Source: Mesorhizobium sp. B2-4-3 (GTDB lineage: Bacteria > Pseudomonadota > Alphaproteobacteria > Rhizobiales > Rhizobiaceae). From it: 64,000 nucleotides of DNA. Made by a program: the position numbers and the translations under genes. Numbering within the stretch: the stretch's first letter is position 1; each line of letters begins with the position of its first letter. The DNA lies in contig NZ_VFVL01000007.1 of assembly GCF_006442815.1 (NCBI RefSeq), positions 62,001 through 126,000 on the forward strand, in the 5' to 3' direction. The notes under the pieces were generated by a model that was not told the DNA's origin, made no database searches, and saw nothing but the letters and a program-made list of their open reading frames with translations. This document shows positions 1 through 8,186 of the stretch, one piece after another.

Positions 1-754
1 TGAGCGCGATGGCGAACCCGGTCGCGCCAAACAGCTTCGCCAGGAGGCCGACAGGCTTCGAAGACGCTTCAATCACGATTTCTGGTGTGAGGAGAAGAGC
101 ATCTTCGCGCTCGCGCTTGAAGCGAGAGGCCGGCAAGCCGCGGTCGTTTCATCGAACCCCGGCCACGCGCTTTGGTGCGGTATCGCGGACCGCGACAAGG
201 CTCGCCGGTCGGTGGCGCGGCTGATGCGGGACGACATGTTCAATGGCTGGGGCGTGCGCACGCTTGCCGCCTCGGAGCGGCGCTACAATCCTGTCGGTTA
301 TCATCTCGGAACGGTCTGGCCACATGACAATGCGCTCGTGGCCGCCGGCTGCAGGCAATATGGCGAGGACGACGCGGCGCTGCGGATCTTCACGGCGGTC
401 GCCGAGGCGGCGATGCATTTTCGCCATCACCGGCTGCCTGAAGCAATGGCAGGCTTTCCACGCGCGGATTTCCAGGTGCCGGTACACTATCCTGTGGCTT
501 GTCACCCTCAGGCCTGGGCGGCCGGAGCCGTGCCCTTTCTGCTGACGGTCTGCCTGGGCCTGGAACCCGACGCCTTCGCGAACAAGCTGCGGATCGTGCG
601 GCCGCGACTGCCCGGTTTTGTGAACCATATCGAGCTTCGCGGACTGCGCGTCGGCAAGGGCAGCGCCGATCTCGAATTCAGGAGAACGGATACCGGCGCC
701 GAGGTCGATATATTGCAGACGAGTGGACAACTGACCGTCGAAGTTGGAGGATGA
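1..754 (+). CDS. Glycogen-debranching-type amylo-alpha-1,6-glucosidase, C-terminal part (cut by window edge)
   Basis: The frame is open from base 2, so the gene begins before the window; about 250 C-terminal residues are present. The visible part has an (alpha/alpha)6-barrel glycosidase signature: a stretch around SSNPGHALW, then GWGVRTLA, NPVGYHLGTVWPHDNAL and a late HPQAWAAG segment. These are typical of the GDE_C/MGH1-like C-terminal domain of proteins annotated as amylo-alpha-1,6-glucosidase. Such enzymes hydrolyse alpha-1,6 branches or related glucosides; the true substrate in rhizobia is mostly untested. It ends 147 bases before the Fe-S gene and does not appear linked to it. Confidence 0.85.
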   Translation, partial: ERDGEPGRAKQLRQEADRLRRRFNHDFWCEEKSIFALALEARGRQAAVVSSNPGHALWCGIADRDKARRSVARLMRDDMFNGWGVRTLAASERRYNPVGYHLGTVWPHDNALVAAGCRQYGEDDAALRIFTAVAEAAMHFRHHRLPEAMAGFPRADFQVPVHYPVACHPQAWAAGAVPFLLTVCLGLEPDAFANKLRIVRPRLPGFVNHIELRGLRVGKGSADLEFRRTDTGAEVDILQTSGQLTVEVGG

Positions 755-853
755 GGGCTGCCACGGTTCGGATACCTCGCCGTGGCAAAAACATTCCGCC
801 AGCCAGCCGTTCGGGCGACGCGTTTCGCTTGAATGTCCAGCCGATAGAGCCTA

Positions 854-870
854 TTTAGAATTATTCCAAA
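854..870. promoter_or_regulatory. Iron control element (Irr box) upstream of the NifU-family gene
   Basis: The sequence TTTAGAATTATTCCAAA fits the rhizobial Irr box consensus TTTRGAAYNRTTCYAAA at every position. It lies 31 bases before the ATG of the Fe-S scaffold gene. It also sits in the loop of a weak outer inverted repeat, CCGATAG (841-847) and CTATCGG (871-877). Irr is the haem-responsive Fur-family regulator of Rhizobiales that represses or activates iron-use genes. Control of this Fe-S gene by Irr is an inference from the site. Confidence 0.72.
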
Positions 871-901
871 CTATCGGCCCGGGAAGGGCCTGGAGATACT
901 C

Positions 902-1471
902 ATGTTCATCCAGACCGAATCGACGCCGAACCCGGCGACGCTGAAATTCCTGCCGGGCAAGGAAGTGCTGCGCGAAGGCACAGCCGATTTCCGCAACGCC
1001 GAAGCCGCGGCGGAGGCCTCGCCGCTGGCCGGCCGCCTGTTCGAGATCCCGGGCGTCACCGGCGTCTTCTTTGGCTATGATTTCATCACCGTGACCAAGG
1101 ACGGTCCGGACTGGCAGCACCTGAAGCCGGCGATCCTCGGCGCCATCATGGAGCATTTCATGTCCGGCGCGCCGGTCATGGCCGCGACCGCTCCGGCGAG
1201 CCAAGCGGGTGAGACCGGCGAGTTCTACGACAAGGCCGACGAAGAGCTGGTGCTGACCATCAAGGAACTGCTCGACACGCGCGTGCGCCCGGCCGTTGCC
1301 CAGGACGGCGGCGACATCACCTTCCGCGGCTTCGAGAACGGCACCGTTTTCCTGCATATGAAGGGCGCCTGCGCCGGCTGCCCGTCGTCGACGGCAACGC
1401 TGAAGCACGGCATCCAGAACCTGCTTCGCCACTTTGTTCCGGAAGTCCAGCAGGTCGAGCAGGTCGCCTGA
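902..1471 (+). CDS. NifU-family Fe-S cluster scaffold/carrier protein (Nfu type)
   Basis: This 189-residue protein has an N-terminal Nfu domain beginning FIQTESTPNPATLKF and a C-terminal NifU-like domain with the CXXC cluster ligands in GACAGCPSS near residue 160. Nfu proteins carry [4Fe-4S] clusters to apo-enzymes in the cytoplasm. Length and domain order are the usual ones for the alphaproteobacterial and mitochondrial type. The ATG follows TGGAGATACTC, a good ribosome site. An Irr box just upstream suggests iron-responsive expression. It is monocistronic, with a strong hairpin terminator about 180 bases downstream. Confidence 0.93.
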   Translation: MFIQTESTPNPATLKFLPGKEVLREGTADFRNAEAAAEASPLAGRLFEIPGVTGVFFGYDFITVTKDGPDWQHLKPAILGAIMEHFMSGAPVMAATAPASQAGETGEFYDKADEELVLTIKELLDTRVRPAVAQDGGDITFRGFENGTVFLHMKGACAGCPSSTATLKHGIQNLLRHFVPEVQQVEQVA

Positions 1472-1647
1472 CACCCATTGATAGTTCTACCCTGCTGACC
1501 ATCTGGCTCGGTTTTCTGCGCTTCCGGTGCTCACGTACTTAAATGTACGCTCCGCTCCGGTTCTCGAAAACCAAGCCATATGGATCCAGCAGGGCGAACT
1601 CTCAAAAGGGCGCCGCGCCGCGATACTCAAGCAAACCGCAAAAACAA

Positions 1648-1674
1648 AAAACCGGGCCCCAACAGCCCGGTTTT
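1648..1674. terminator. Bidirectional intrinsic terminator
   Basis: A perfect 10-bp stem (AAAACCGGGC / GCCCGGTTTT) encloses a 7-base loop. A-rich sequence stands on the left and T-rich on the right, so it can act on both strands. It lies between the convergent NifU-family gene and the L,D-transpeptidase gene. Nothing else is seen between 1472 and 1743. Confidence 0.85.
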
Positions 1675-1743
1675 CTGTTCTTGGACGTCTTGTTGTTGCC
1701 TAGACGGTCCGCTTGCGAAAGCTTTTAGCCTCGGCCTTCGTGA

Positions 1744-2361
1744 TCACATCACGATGACCTTGGCGCCGACCGACGTGCGGTCGTAGAGGTCGATAATGTC
1801 CTGATTCATCAGCCGGATGCAGCCCGACGACATCGCCTTGCCGATCGAGAACCATTCCGGGCTGCCATGCAGGCGGTAGCCCATATCGCCGCCCTTGTTG
1901 AAGAGATACATGGCGCGCGCGCCGAGCGGGTTCTTCAGGCCCGGCTCCATGCCGCCGGCGAATTTGGCGAGCTCGGGCTGGCGCTTGATCATCTGCGAGG
2001 GCGGCGTCCAGGTCGGCCATTCGCGCTTCAGCGCGATATGGGCGGTGCCGTGCCATTCAAAACCCTCGCGGCCGACGCCGATGCCGTAGCGCATCGCCAT
2101 GCCGTCGCCCTCGATGAAATAGAGGAACTTGTTCTGCGTATCGACGATGATGGTGCCCGGCTTCTCCGGCGAATCGTACCGCACTTCCTGGCGGTGGTAC
2201 CTGGCGGGGACCTTCTCAATCGGGATGCGCGGCAGCTGATAGCCGGCATCGCTCATCGCGCCATAGTTGTTGGTGAACATTTGCCCACCGATGGTGCTGC
2301 ACCCGCTGATCGCGGTCGACAACGCAAGAGCGGCGAGGATTGCAAATGACTTCAAGCGCAT
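1744..2361 (-). CDS. L,D-transpeptidase (YkuD domain), predicted lipoprotein
   Basis: The 205-residue protein starts with a lipoprotein signal: a basic N-terminus, a hydrophobic stretch, then the lipobox AISGC, giving lipidated Cys21. The YkuD catalytic domain follows, with HGSPEWFSIG and the active-site SSGCIRL motif near the C-terminus; the Cys is the nucleophile and the His its partner. Such enzymes make 3-3 peptidoglycan cross-links or attach proteins to the wall in the periplasm, a dominant mode of cross-linking in Rhizobiales. It is a single-gene unit ending at the shared terminator. Confidence 0.92.
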   Translation of the reverse strand: MRLKSFAILAALALSTAISGCSTIGGQMFTNNYGAMSDAGYQLPRIPIEKVPARYHRQEVRYDSPEKPGTIIVDTQNKFLYFIEGDGMAMRYGIGVGREGFEWHGTAHIALKREWPTWTPPSQMIKRQPELAKFAGGMEPGLKNPLGARAMYLFNKGGDMGYRLHGSPEWFSIGKAMSSGCIRLMNQDIIDLYDRTSVGAKVIVM

Positions 2362-2475
2362 GAATAGGTCCGACGCCCCGTCTCAATAACAGCGGCACGA
2401 GTCGGCCGCTTTCTTGCCATCATTCATGCTGGCATTTCTTTTGCTTGCCAAGCGCGCACTGCCTATATGCATGAC

Positions 2476-2491
2476 CTTACGTGCCGGTAAG
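2476..2491. promoter_or_regulatory. Possible MerR-type operator dyad before hmrR
   Basis: An inverted repeat CTTAC-N6-GTAAG lies about 100 bases before the hmrR start. MerR-family regulators bind dyads between widely spaced -35 and -10 boxes, and CueR/HmrR sites often carry ACCTT..AAGG-like halves. The match is partial and no clear promoter hexamers were identified, so it is only a candidate autoregulatory site. Confidence 0.3.
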
Positions 2492-2588
2492 TGCCCAACT
2501 GCGGTATTTCCGCAACAGGCCTCACAGGATTGTGAAGCAAAATCAATGGGGCGGCTCACAGTGCCGCCAGGGACTGAAGGAGAGCGCC

Positions 2589-2978
2589 ATGAATGTTGGT
2601 GATGCCGCCGAGCGTTCCGGCCTGCCGGCCAAGACCATCCGCTACTATGAGGAGATCGGCCTGATCCGTCCGGCGCGGGCCGAGAACGGCTATCGCGATT
2701 ACTCCGGCGACGACATCCACCGGCTCGCCTTCCTGCGCCGTGCGCGCAATCTCGGCTTCTCAATCGACGATTGCAGGCAGCTGATGGCGCTCTATCAGGA
2801 CCGCGGCCGCGCCAGTCACGACGTGCGCGAGATCGCCGCCGCCCATGTCAAAGCAATCGAGGAGAAGGTGCGCGAGTTGCAGTCGATGCGCTCGACGCTG
2901 CAGACACTGATCCACGCCTGCCACGGCGATGAGCGGCCGGACTGCCCAATCCTGGATGACATGGCGGGCGCGGCCTGA
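2589..2978 (+). CDS. hmrR: Copper-responsive MerR-family regulator (HmrR/CueR type)
   Basis: This 129-residue protein begins with a MerR winged helix (NVGDAAERSGLPAKTIRYYEE), continues with a long dimerisation helix, and ends with the metal loop CHGDERPDC. Two Cys spaced by seven residues near positions 112 and 120 are the Cu(I) ligands of CueR/HmrR. The ATG is preceded by GAAGGAGAGCGCC. An in-frame extension upstream has no family similarity and was not used. Family members activate a copper-exporting ATPase gene; no such gene is adjacent here, so the target must lie elsewhere. Confidence 0.88.
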   Translation: MNVGDAAERSGLPAKTIRYYEEIGLIRPARAENGYRDYSGDDIHRLAFLRRARNLGFSIDDCRQLMALYQDRGRASHDVREIAAAHVKAIEEKVRELQSMRSTLQTLIHACHGDERPDCPILDDMAGAA

Positions 2979-2991
2979 GAACGGCGACCTG

Positions 2992-3462
2992 TCAGCGCTT
3001 CCAGAAATCGCGGTGCGGTGCGAGCAGCTCGTCCGCGATTTCGGGGAACGGGCCGAAGACCTCGATCTTCTTCTGGCCGGAGGCGAAGACGGTGCGCGAG
3101 GCGAGGTTCATCGTCGGATTCTCCGAGTGATCGCCGGTGAGCGCCAGGAGGCTGGTTTCCTCGACCCCGTAGACCAGGTGCCCGATATTCGCCCAGTACA
3201 TGGTGCCGGCGCACATCGCGCACGGTTCGAAGGTCGAGACCAGCGTGCATTGCCACAGGAATTCCGGCTCATAGGCCGCCGCGGCGCGACGGGCCAACTC
3301 GGTCTCGGCATGGCGCACCGTGTCGAGATTGCCCTGCCGCATCAAAACGCGGTCGTCCGGCCCGACCAGCACGCAGCCGAACGGATGATGCCCATGCGCC
3401 GCCGCCTCGCGCGCGACGGCGTTGGCGGACCGGAGGTGGGCGAGCATCTGGTCGCGGGTCAC
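2992..3462 (-). CDS. Nucleoside deaminase family protein (cytidine/deoxycytidylate deaminase fold)
   Basis: This 156-residue protein carries the zinc-site motifs of the CDA superfamily: HAE (proton-shuttle Glu) and PCAMCAGTMYW with two zinc Cys. The N-terminal pattern HPFGCVLVG is that of guanine deaminase/TadA-like enzymes. The substrate cannot be told from sequence. A GTG start at 3462 is chosen because AAGGAA stands seven bases before it and the family begins at this point. It is convergent with hmrR with only a 13-base gap. Confidence 0.85.
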   Translation of the reverse strand: MTRDQMLAHLRSANAVAREAAAHGHHPFGCVLVGPDDRVLMRQGNLDTVRHAETELARRAAAAYEPEFLWQCTLVSTFEPCAMCAGTMYWANIGHLVYGVEETSLLALTGDHSENPTMNLASRTVFASGQKKIEVFGPFPEIADELLAPHRDFWKR

Positions 3463-3616
3463 GGGAAAATTCCTTTCATGGCGACATTGCTGCCATGAGG
3501 CATGACCAGCAAGGCTAATCTTCTCTGAACCACGGCTCAAGCATCTACTTGGCTTTGCGCTCCACCCATTCCTGGTTTGGTGCTATTTTGACGATCCCTA
3601 CAATGAGATTGCCGGT

Positions 3617-3838
3617 ATGGCCATCCAGGAGGACATCGAACGGGTCGAGCAGCATATCCGCGAGATCGAACAGCGGATCGAGCGCCAGCGCGCGGTCATC
3701 ACCCAGGCCGAAGAAAACGGCCTCCCGACCGACGGCCCGAGCAACTTCCTGTGGTTCCTGAAAGAGACATTGAGTCTGAGCCGCGACCATCTGGCCAGGC
3801 TTCTGGCGGATGAATTTCGAGCGGGGGATTCGCAGTAA
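3617..3838 (+). CDS. Small coiled-coil protein of unknown function
   Basis: This 73-residue, strongly charged protein is almost wholly helical in character: a heptad-rich first half (EDIERVEQHIREIEQRIERQ) and a second amphipathic helix (LWFLKETLSLSRDHLARLL). No signal peptide or catalytic motif is visible. It has the base composition of its neighbours and an acceptable ATG with weak purine sequence upstream. It looks like a conserved hypothetical protein of rhizobia. Function is unknown. Confidence 0.6.
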   Translation: MAIQEDIERVEQHIREIEQRIERQRAVITQAEENGLPTDGPSNFLWFLKETLSLSRDHLARLLADEFRAGDSQ

Positions 3839-3884
3839 GGATGCGGCATTTGTCCGGTGGCTGGGTTGAGTCGCAGTGGACGCC

Positions 3885-4133
3885 CTAGCGTGTCGGCGGC
3901 CCCTTGTAGAGATACCGGAGCGGGAAGGCTACGATCACGCCTAAAATCGCAATCAGCAGAAACCAATAGAGATATGGGTCTTCAACCCTATCCAAGGTTG
4001 CCAGGCCACCGCCATGCTTTGGGATAGTCGCCTTCCCGGTCCATAGCCAGAGGGCGACGAATGCGCCGCCAACAAATGCCTCAGCGATGAGGATACCTTT
4101 AATGATTGGTGAGTGCTGACTTTGGTCGGCCAT
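3885..4133 (-). CDS. Small two-helix membrane protein of unknown function
   Basis: This 82-residue protein has two predicted membrane segments, GILIAEAFVGGAFVALWLW (about residues 13-31) and YLYWFLLIAILGVIVAFPL (about 54-72), joined by a short hydrophilic loop, with a basic C-terminus. The ATG at 4133 follows AGGAGC. No family could be named. It is divergent from mmcB, and the two starts are 85 bases apart. Confidence 0.7.
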   Translation of the reverse strand: MADQSQHSPIIKGILIAEAFVGGAFVALWLWTGKATIPKHGGGLATLDRVEDPYLYWFLLIAILGVIVAFPLRYLYKGPPTR

Positions 4134-4193
4134 GGCTGCTCCTGAATTCGCGTAAGGTGGCATAGCTTGGTTTGCCAAATATATAATCGCCGG

Positions 4194-4208
4194 GTTCAAA
4201 CCGTGAAC
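4194..4208. promoter_or_regulatory. Inverted repeat before mmcB (LexA-like half-sites)
   Basis: The repeat GTTCA-AACCG-TGAAC ends 10 bases before the mmcB ATG. Alphaproteobacterial LexA sites are usually the direct repeat GTTC-N7-GTTC. Here the same half-site occurs with the same N7 spacing but as an inverted pair. MmcB genes are damage-inducible in some alphaproteobacteria, so LexA control is possible but not shown. Confidence 0.4.
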
Positions 4209-4218
4209 AAAATCTGGC

Positions 4219-4731
4219 ATGGTGCCTCCCATGCCCATCGTTTCCCCGATTCCCCTCAACCCGCTGATCGACGGCCGCCAGTCGGAGCGCGCCATGCTGG
4301 TGCGGCGCGGCGTGCAGCGGCTGCTCACCGAAATGGGTGCGCATGTGCTGCCGGAGCTTTCCCTGGCCACAGGCCGACGCGCCGATCTCGTGGCGCTGAC
4401 CAGGCAGGGCGATATCTGGATCATCGAGATCAAATCCTCGATCGAGGATTTCAGGGTCGACCGCAAATGGCCGGACTATCGGCTGCATTCCGACCGTTTC
4501 TTCTTTGCCACCCATCCCGGCGTTCCACAGGACATCTTCCCCGAGGAATGCGGCTTCATCCTTTCCGACGGCTATGGCGCGGAGATCCTGCGCGATGCGC
4601 CCGAACACCGCATGGCGGCTGCGACGCGCAAGGCGCTGATGTTGCGCATCGCCCGCGCGGGCGCCGCGCGGCTGCTGGCGGCGGAGCTCGCCGGCGTCGC
4701 GGTGCCGGCGCTGGATGGCGAGAGCGAGTAG
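4219..4731 (+). CDS. mmcB: MmcB-family DNA repair protein
   Basis: This 170-residue protein matches the MmcB family (formerly DUF1052), a restriction-endonuclease-like fold. Seen are RRADLVAL, then IWIIEIKSSIEDF and a following DRFFFATHP, which supply the D...ExK type core of PD-(D/E)XK nucleases. MmcB contributes to tolerance of mitomycin C cross-links in Caulobacter. A second ATG four codons on is possible, but neither has a strong ribosome site. Function here is inferred from family membership. Confidence 0.85.
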   Translation: MVPPMPIVSPIPLNPLIDGRQSERAMLVRRGVQRLLTEMGAHVLPELSLATGRRADLVALTRQGDIWIIEIKSSIEDFRVDRKWPDYRLHSDRFFFATHPGVPQDIFPEECGFILSDGYGAEILRDAPEHRMAAATRKALMLRIARAGAARLLAAELAGVAVPALDGESE

Positions 4732-4866
4732 ATAAGGCCGGACTTAAGCCAGCCCCTGCGCAAGGCCAGCGAGAATTTTCGTCCCGACCGATGATTTCCG
4801 CTGATCCCCTTTGTCTTCACCTACAGGCGCGTCCGGATGGCCGGCGGCCTGGAAAAGAGGTGACAA

Positions 4867-5613
4867 ATGAAATCGTTGCAGAATCAGAATGTCGTCGTCG
4901 TCGGAGGCAGTCGGGGTGTCGGCCGCTCGATCGTGGAAGCAGCGCTTGGCGAGGGAGCGACCGTGCTCGCGGTCGCCCGTGGCGCCGCCGACCTCAAGCA
5001 GCTTGCCTGGGAACGCCCGGGCTTGAGGACGCTTAGCACGGACGCGACGGCGGAGGGGGCGCCGCAAGCGGTTTTCGATGCGCTGGCACCCGACGTGCTG
5101 GTGGTCTGCGCGGGCGCGCTCGCCCCTTCGGCGCCGATTCCGGAGCAAAGCTGGGAGGTCTTCTCGGCAAACTGGGAGATGGACGTCAAGGCATCGTTCC
5201 TGTTTTGCCGGGAAGCGCTCAAGGGCCGGCTCAAGCCCGGAGCTCGTGTGCTGCTGATCGCCAGCGGCGCCGCCATCAGCGGCGGCCCGCCGAATTCCGG
5301 CGGCTATGCCGGCGCCAAGCGCATGCAGATATTTCTGGCCGGCCATTGCCAGAAGGAATCGGACCGTCTCGGCCTCGGCCTGCGCTTCATGGCGCTTTCG
5401 CCGGCCCGCATCATGCCGGGCACCGGGGTCGGCGATCGCGGGATCGACGGCGTTGCCGCCTATATGGGCATCCGTCCGGCCGACTTCCTGGCCAGCATGA
5501 GCGACATGCAGACGCCGGCCGATGTCGGACGGGCGGTGGTGCAGCTCGCGACGGGCAAGCCGCAAGGCAGCTCCTTCACCGTGAGCGGCAGCGGCCTTGC
5601 GGCGGCGGCATGA
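4867..5613 (+). CDS. SDR-family oxidoreductase
   Basis: This 248-residue short-chain dehydrogenase/reductase has the NAD(P) motif VVGGSRGVGRS at residues 11-21, CAG in place of the usual NAG near 80, Ser in LLIASGAA, and the catalytic pair in YAGAK. Length is normal for a classical SDR. The start follows AGAGGTGACAA. It lies 42 bases before an ECF sigma gene on the same strand. SDR genes often accompany SnoaL-tailed ECF sigma factors, so the pair is probably co-transcribed. The substrate is unknown. Confidence 0.88.
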   Translation: MKSLQNQNVVVVGGSRGVGRSIVEAALGEGATVLAVARGAADLKQLAWERPGLRTLSTDATAEGAPQAVFDALAPDVLVVCAGALAPSAPIPEQSWEVFSANWEMDVKASFLFCREALKGRLKPGARVLLIASGAAISGGPPNSGGYAGAKRMQIFLAGHCQKESDRLGLGLRFMALSPARIMPGTGVGDRGIDGVAAYMGIRPADFLASMSDMQTPADVGRAVVQLATGKPQGSSFTVSGSGLAAAA

Positions 5614-5655
5614 GGCGCGCAGGATGGCGGCCGAATTCAGCACCCCGGACTCCGC

Positions 5656-6699
5656 ATGACTGACGCCTTCGGCCCTATCGAGCCTTTGGGCCGGCCAGGC
5701 CAGCCGGCCCTCGACCGGCTGGCCTTCGAGCGCCTGACCGTCGCCCATCGCCGCGCGCTGAAGCTCCATTGCTATCGGATGATGGGCTCGCTCAACGAGG
5801 CCGACGATCTCGTCCAGGAGACGTTCCTCAAGGCCTGGCGCGCGCGGTCGCAATTCGACGGACGCGGCTCGGCGCGCGGCTGGCTCTACAGAATCGCCAC
5901 CAACAGCTGCCTCAACGCGATCAAGGCACGGTCGTCGGCGCGGCGCATTCTCGAGCAGCCCGAGCGGCCGCCCTCCGAAGAAAGGGCGACCGGCGGCCCG
6001 GCCACCGAGCTCGCCTGGCTGGATCCGTATCCGGACGCGGAACTGCCCGACATTGCCGACGACGGGCCCGGCCCGGAAGCGCGCTATGAGGCCCGCGAGG
6101 CCGTCCGGCTCGCCTTCGTCGCGGCGATCCAGCTGTTGCCGCCGAGGCAGCGCGCGGCCCTCTTGCTTTGCGACGTGCTCGGATGGTCCGCCCTCGAGAC
6201 CGCGCAATTGCTGGGCGGATCGACCGCCTCGATCAACAGCGCCTTGCAGCGGGCCCGCGCGACGCTGGGCGGACACTACCCACAGGGGCGCCCGCCGCAG
6301 CGGTCACGGCCCAGCTCGGACGAAGGCCTGCTGCTCGAACGCTATATGCGGGCGTGGCAGGCCGACAATCTGGACGGGCTCGTCAACCTGCTGCGCGAGG
6401 ACGCCATCTATCACATGCCGCCCTGGCGGGAATGGTACCGCGGACGCCCGGCAATCGGCGCTTTCCTGGGAAGCGTCTGGGGCAATTTTGCCGGCTATCG
6501 CGCGGTGGCCATCGGCGCCAACGCCCAGCCGGCCGTGGGCGTCTACGCGCTCGGCCGCCAGGATTCCATGTGGCAGCCGCATTCGCTGCATGTCCTCGAA
6601 GCCGCCGACGGCAAGATCGCCGCGCTGACCATCTATGTCCCGCCGCTCGGCCCCAGTCTGTTCGCGGCCTTCGGCCTGCCGCCGGAGCCTCGCGGTTAG
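5656..6699 (+). CDS. ECF RNA polymerase sigma factor with C-terminal SnoaL-like domain
   Basis: This 347-residue protein is longer than a simple ECF sigma. Region 2 is [20 protein letters not shown], region 4 is [18 protein letters not shown] followed by a helix-turn-helix, and residues from about 215 on form a SnoaL/NTF2-like domain ([18 protein letters not shown] ... [10 protein letters not shown]). Similar SigG/SigJ-like factors use the C-terminal domain in place of a separate anti-sigma. No anti-sigma gene is nearby. Its TAG stop overlaps the stop of nhaA on the other strand. The signal and target promoters are unknown. Confidence 0.9.
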   Translation: MTDAFGPIEPLGRPGQPALDRLAFERLTVAHRRALKLHCYRMMGSLNEADDLVQETFLKAWRARSQFDGRGSARGWLYRIATNSCLNAIKARSSARRILEQPERPPSEERATGGPATELAWLDPYPDAELPDIADDGPGPEARYEAREAVRLAFVAAIQLLPPRQRAALLLCDVLGWSALETAQLLGGSTASINSALQRARATLGGHYPQGRPPQRSRPSSDEGLLLERYMRAWQADNLDGLVNLLREDAIYHMPPWREWYRGRPAIGAFLGSVWGNFAGYRAVAIGANAQPAVGVYALGRQDSMWQPHSLHVLEAADGKIAALTIYVPPLGPSLFAAFGLPPEPRG

Positions 6700-7886
6700 T
6701 TCAGATCTTCTTCCACTCCGCCAGCCCCCGGCGCCAGGAGCAGCACGGCGGCGCCCAGCAGCGCGGCGATCAGCGAGCCCGCAAGGATGCCGACCTTCAC
6801 CGCGTCCTGCAGCGCCGGGTCGCCGGCGAAGGCAAGCAGGCCGATGAACAGGCTCATGGTGAAGCCGATGCCGCAAAGCAGCGAAATGCCCAGCATATGC
6901 AGCCAGCCGGCATTGGCCGGCAGGTCGGCGAGGCCGAACCGGATGGCCAGGGCCGAGGAGCCGAAGACGCCGACCAGCTTGCCGAGCACCAGGCCGGCGG
7001 CGACGCCGAGCGTCAACGGCTCGACAAGGGCCGCGAAGCTCAGGCCGCCGAGCGAGACTCCGGCATTGGCGAAGCCGAAGATCGGGATGACGAGGAAGGG
7101 CACCAGCCTGTGCAGGCCATGCTCCAGCCGGTGCAGCGGCGAGTGCTCGAGATCGTGGCTGATGCCCGGAGAACGCTCCAGCGGGATGGTGAGGGCCAGC
7201 GCAACGCCGGCCAGCGTGGCGTGCACGCCCGACTTCAGCACCAGCACCCACAGCAGCGCGCCAAGCAAGAGATACGGCCAAAGCTTCATGGCCCGCATGC
7301 GGTTGAGCACGACCAGCAAGGCGATGACGACGAAGGCGGCTGCCAGATAGGCGAGCGACAGGCCGCCAGTGTAGAACAGCGCGATGATGATGACGGCGCC
7401 GAGATCGTCGATGATGGCCAGGGCGGTGAGGAAGACTTTCAGCGAGGCCGGCACGCGGCTGCCGAGCAGCGACAGCACGCCGAGCGCGAAGGCGATGTCG
7501 GTGGCGGTGGGGATCGCCCAGCCGGAGAGCGCCGCCGCATTGTCGCGGTTGATCAAGACATAGACCAGCGCCGGCACCAGCATGCCGCCGGCAGCGGCGA
7601 TGCCGGGCAGCACGCGGCGCGGCCAGGTCGAAAGCTGCCCGTCCAGCACCTCTCGCTTGATCTCCAGCCCGACCAGCAGGAAGAACACCGCCATCAGCCC
7701 GTCATTGATCCAGTGCGAGACGCTGAGCGGTCCGAGATAGGCGTGCAGGACGGCGAAATAGGTTGCCGCCAAAGGCGAGTTAGCGACGATCAGCGCAAGG
7801 GCTGCGGCCACCATCAGGATGATGCCGCCGGCGGCCTCGCCGTCGAGGAATTCACGCAGGATCGATTTCGGCTGGTTGTCTTGCAT
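6696..7886 (-). CDS. nhaA: Na+/H+ antiporter NhaA
   Basis: This 396-residue, twelve-helix membrane protein has the NhaA family signatures: [27 protein letters not shown], and the ion-binding aspartate pair in [18 protein letters not shown]. It exports Na+ (or Li+) in exchange for protons across the inner membrane. The ATG at 7886 follows GGGAGAGC. The gene is convergent with the sigma-factor gene and the two stop codons overlap by two bases. Confidence 0.96.
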   Translation of the reverse strand: MQDNQPKSILREFLDGEAAGGIILMVAAALALIVANSPLAATYFAVLHAYLGPLSVSHWINDGLMAVFFLLVGLEIKREVLDGQLSTWPRRVLPGIAAAGGMLVPALVYVLINRDNAAALSGWAIPTATDIAFALGVLSLLGSRVPASLKVFLTALAIIDDLGAVIIIALFYTGGLSLAYLAAAFVVIALLVVLNRMRAMKLWPYLLLGALLWVLVLKSGVHATLAGVALALTIPLERSPGISHDLEHSPLHRLEHGLHRLVPFLVIPIFGFANAGVSLGGLSFAALVEPLTLGVAAGLVLGKLVGVFGSSALAIRFGLADLPANAGWLHMLGISLLCGIGFTMSLFIGLLAFAGDPALQDAVKVGILAGSLIAALLGAAVLLLAPGAGGVEEDLN

Positions 7887-8009
7887 ATGCTCTCCCTGAC
7901 CCCGCCTGTTCAGCCTGGAACCCGTAACCCAATGATGCGCAACGTCCGTGGCGATGCAAGGCTTACAGGACAGCGCATGCTTGGAAAATCAGCTAAAACC
8001 CCTGCGCCT

Positions 8010-8178
8010 CGTCATCCACGGGCGAAGCAAGGAGCGAAGCGACGCGGCGCGGACCCGAGGATTCATTCCGTTACCTAAGCCGTAGAGCGCGGCGGTGCAG
8101 AATTCTGAATCGCTGCGGCGCATCGACGTCACGGAATGGATCCTCGGGTCTTCGCGTCCGCTTCGCCCGTGGATGACG
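8010..8178. repeat. Dispersed palindromic repeat, family 1, copy A
   Basis: This is a 169-base imperfect inverted repeat with outer ends CGTCATCCACGGGCGAAG and CTTCGCCCGTGGATGACG. Inner arms carry GACCCGAGGATTCATTCCG against CGGAATGGATCCTCGGGTC. The centre contains GCAGAATTCTGAA. A second copy lies at 10424-10591. It is non-coding and lies between nhaA and actR. Confidence 0.9.
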
Positions 8179-8186
8179 ACGCTGAT

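Noticed and set aside
4744..6276. 510-codon minus-strand open frame
   Set aside because: It is antisense to the SDR and sigma-factor genes, is full of Arg/Gly/Ala runs typical of high-GC shadow frames and has no domain.
6168..8078. 636-codon plus-strand open frame across sigma factor and nhaA
   Set aside because: Shadow frame of two well-supported genes; composition is biased to Arg, Gln and Asp with no motif.
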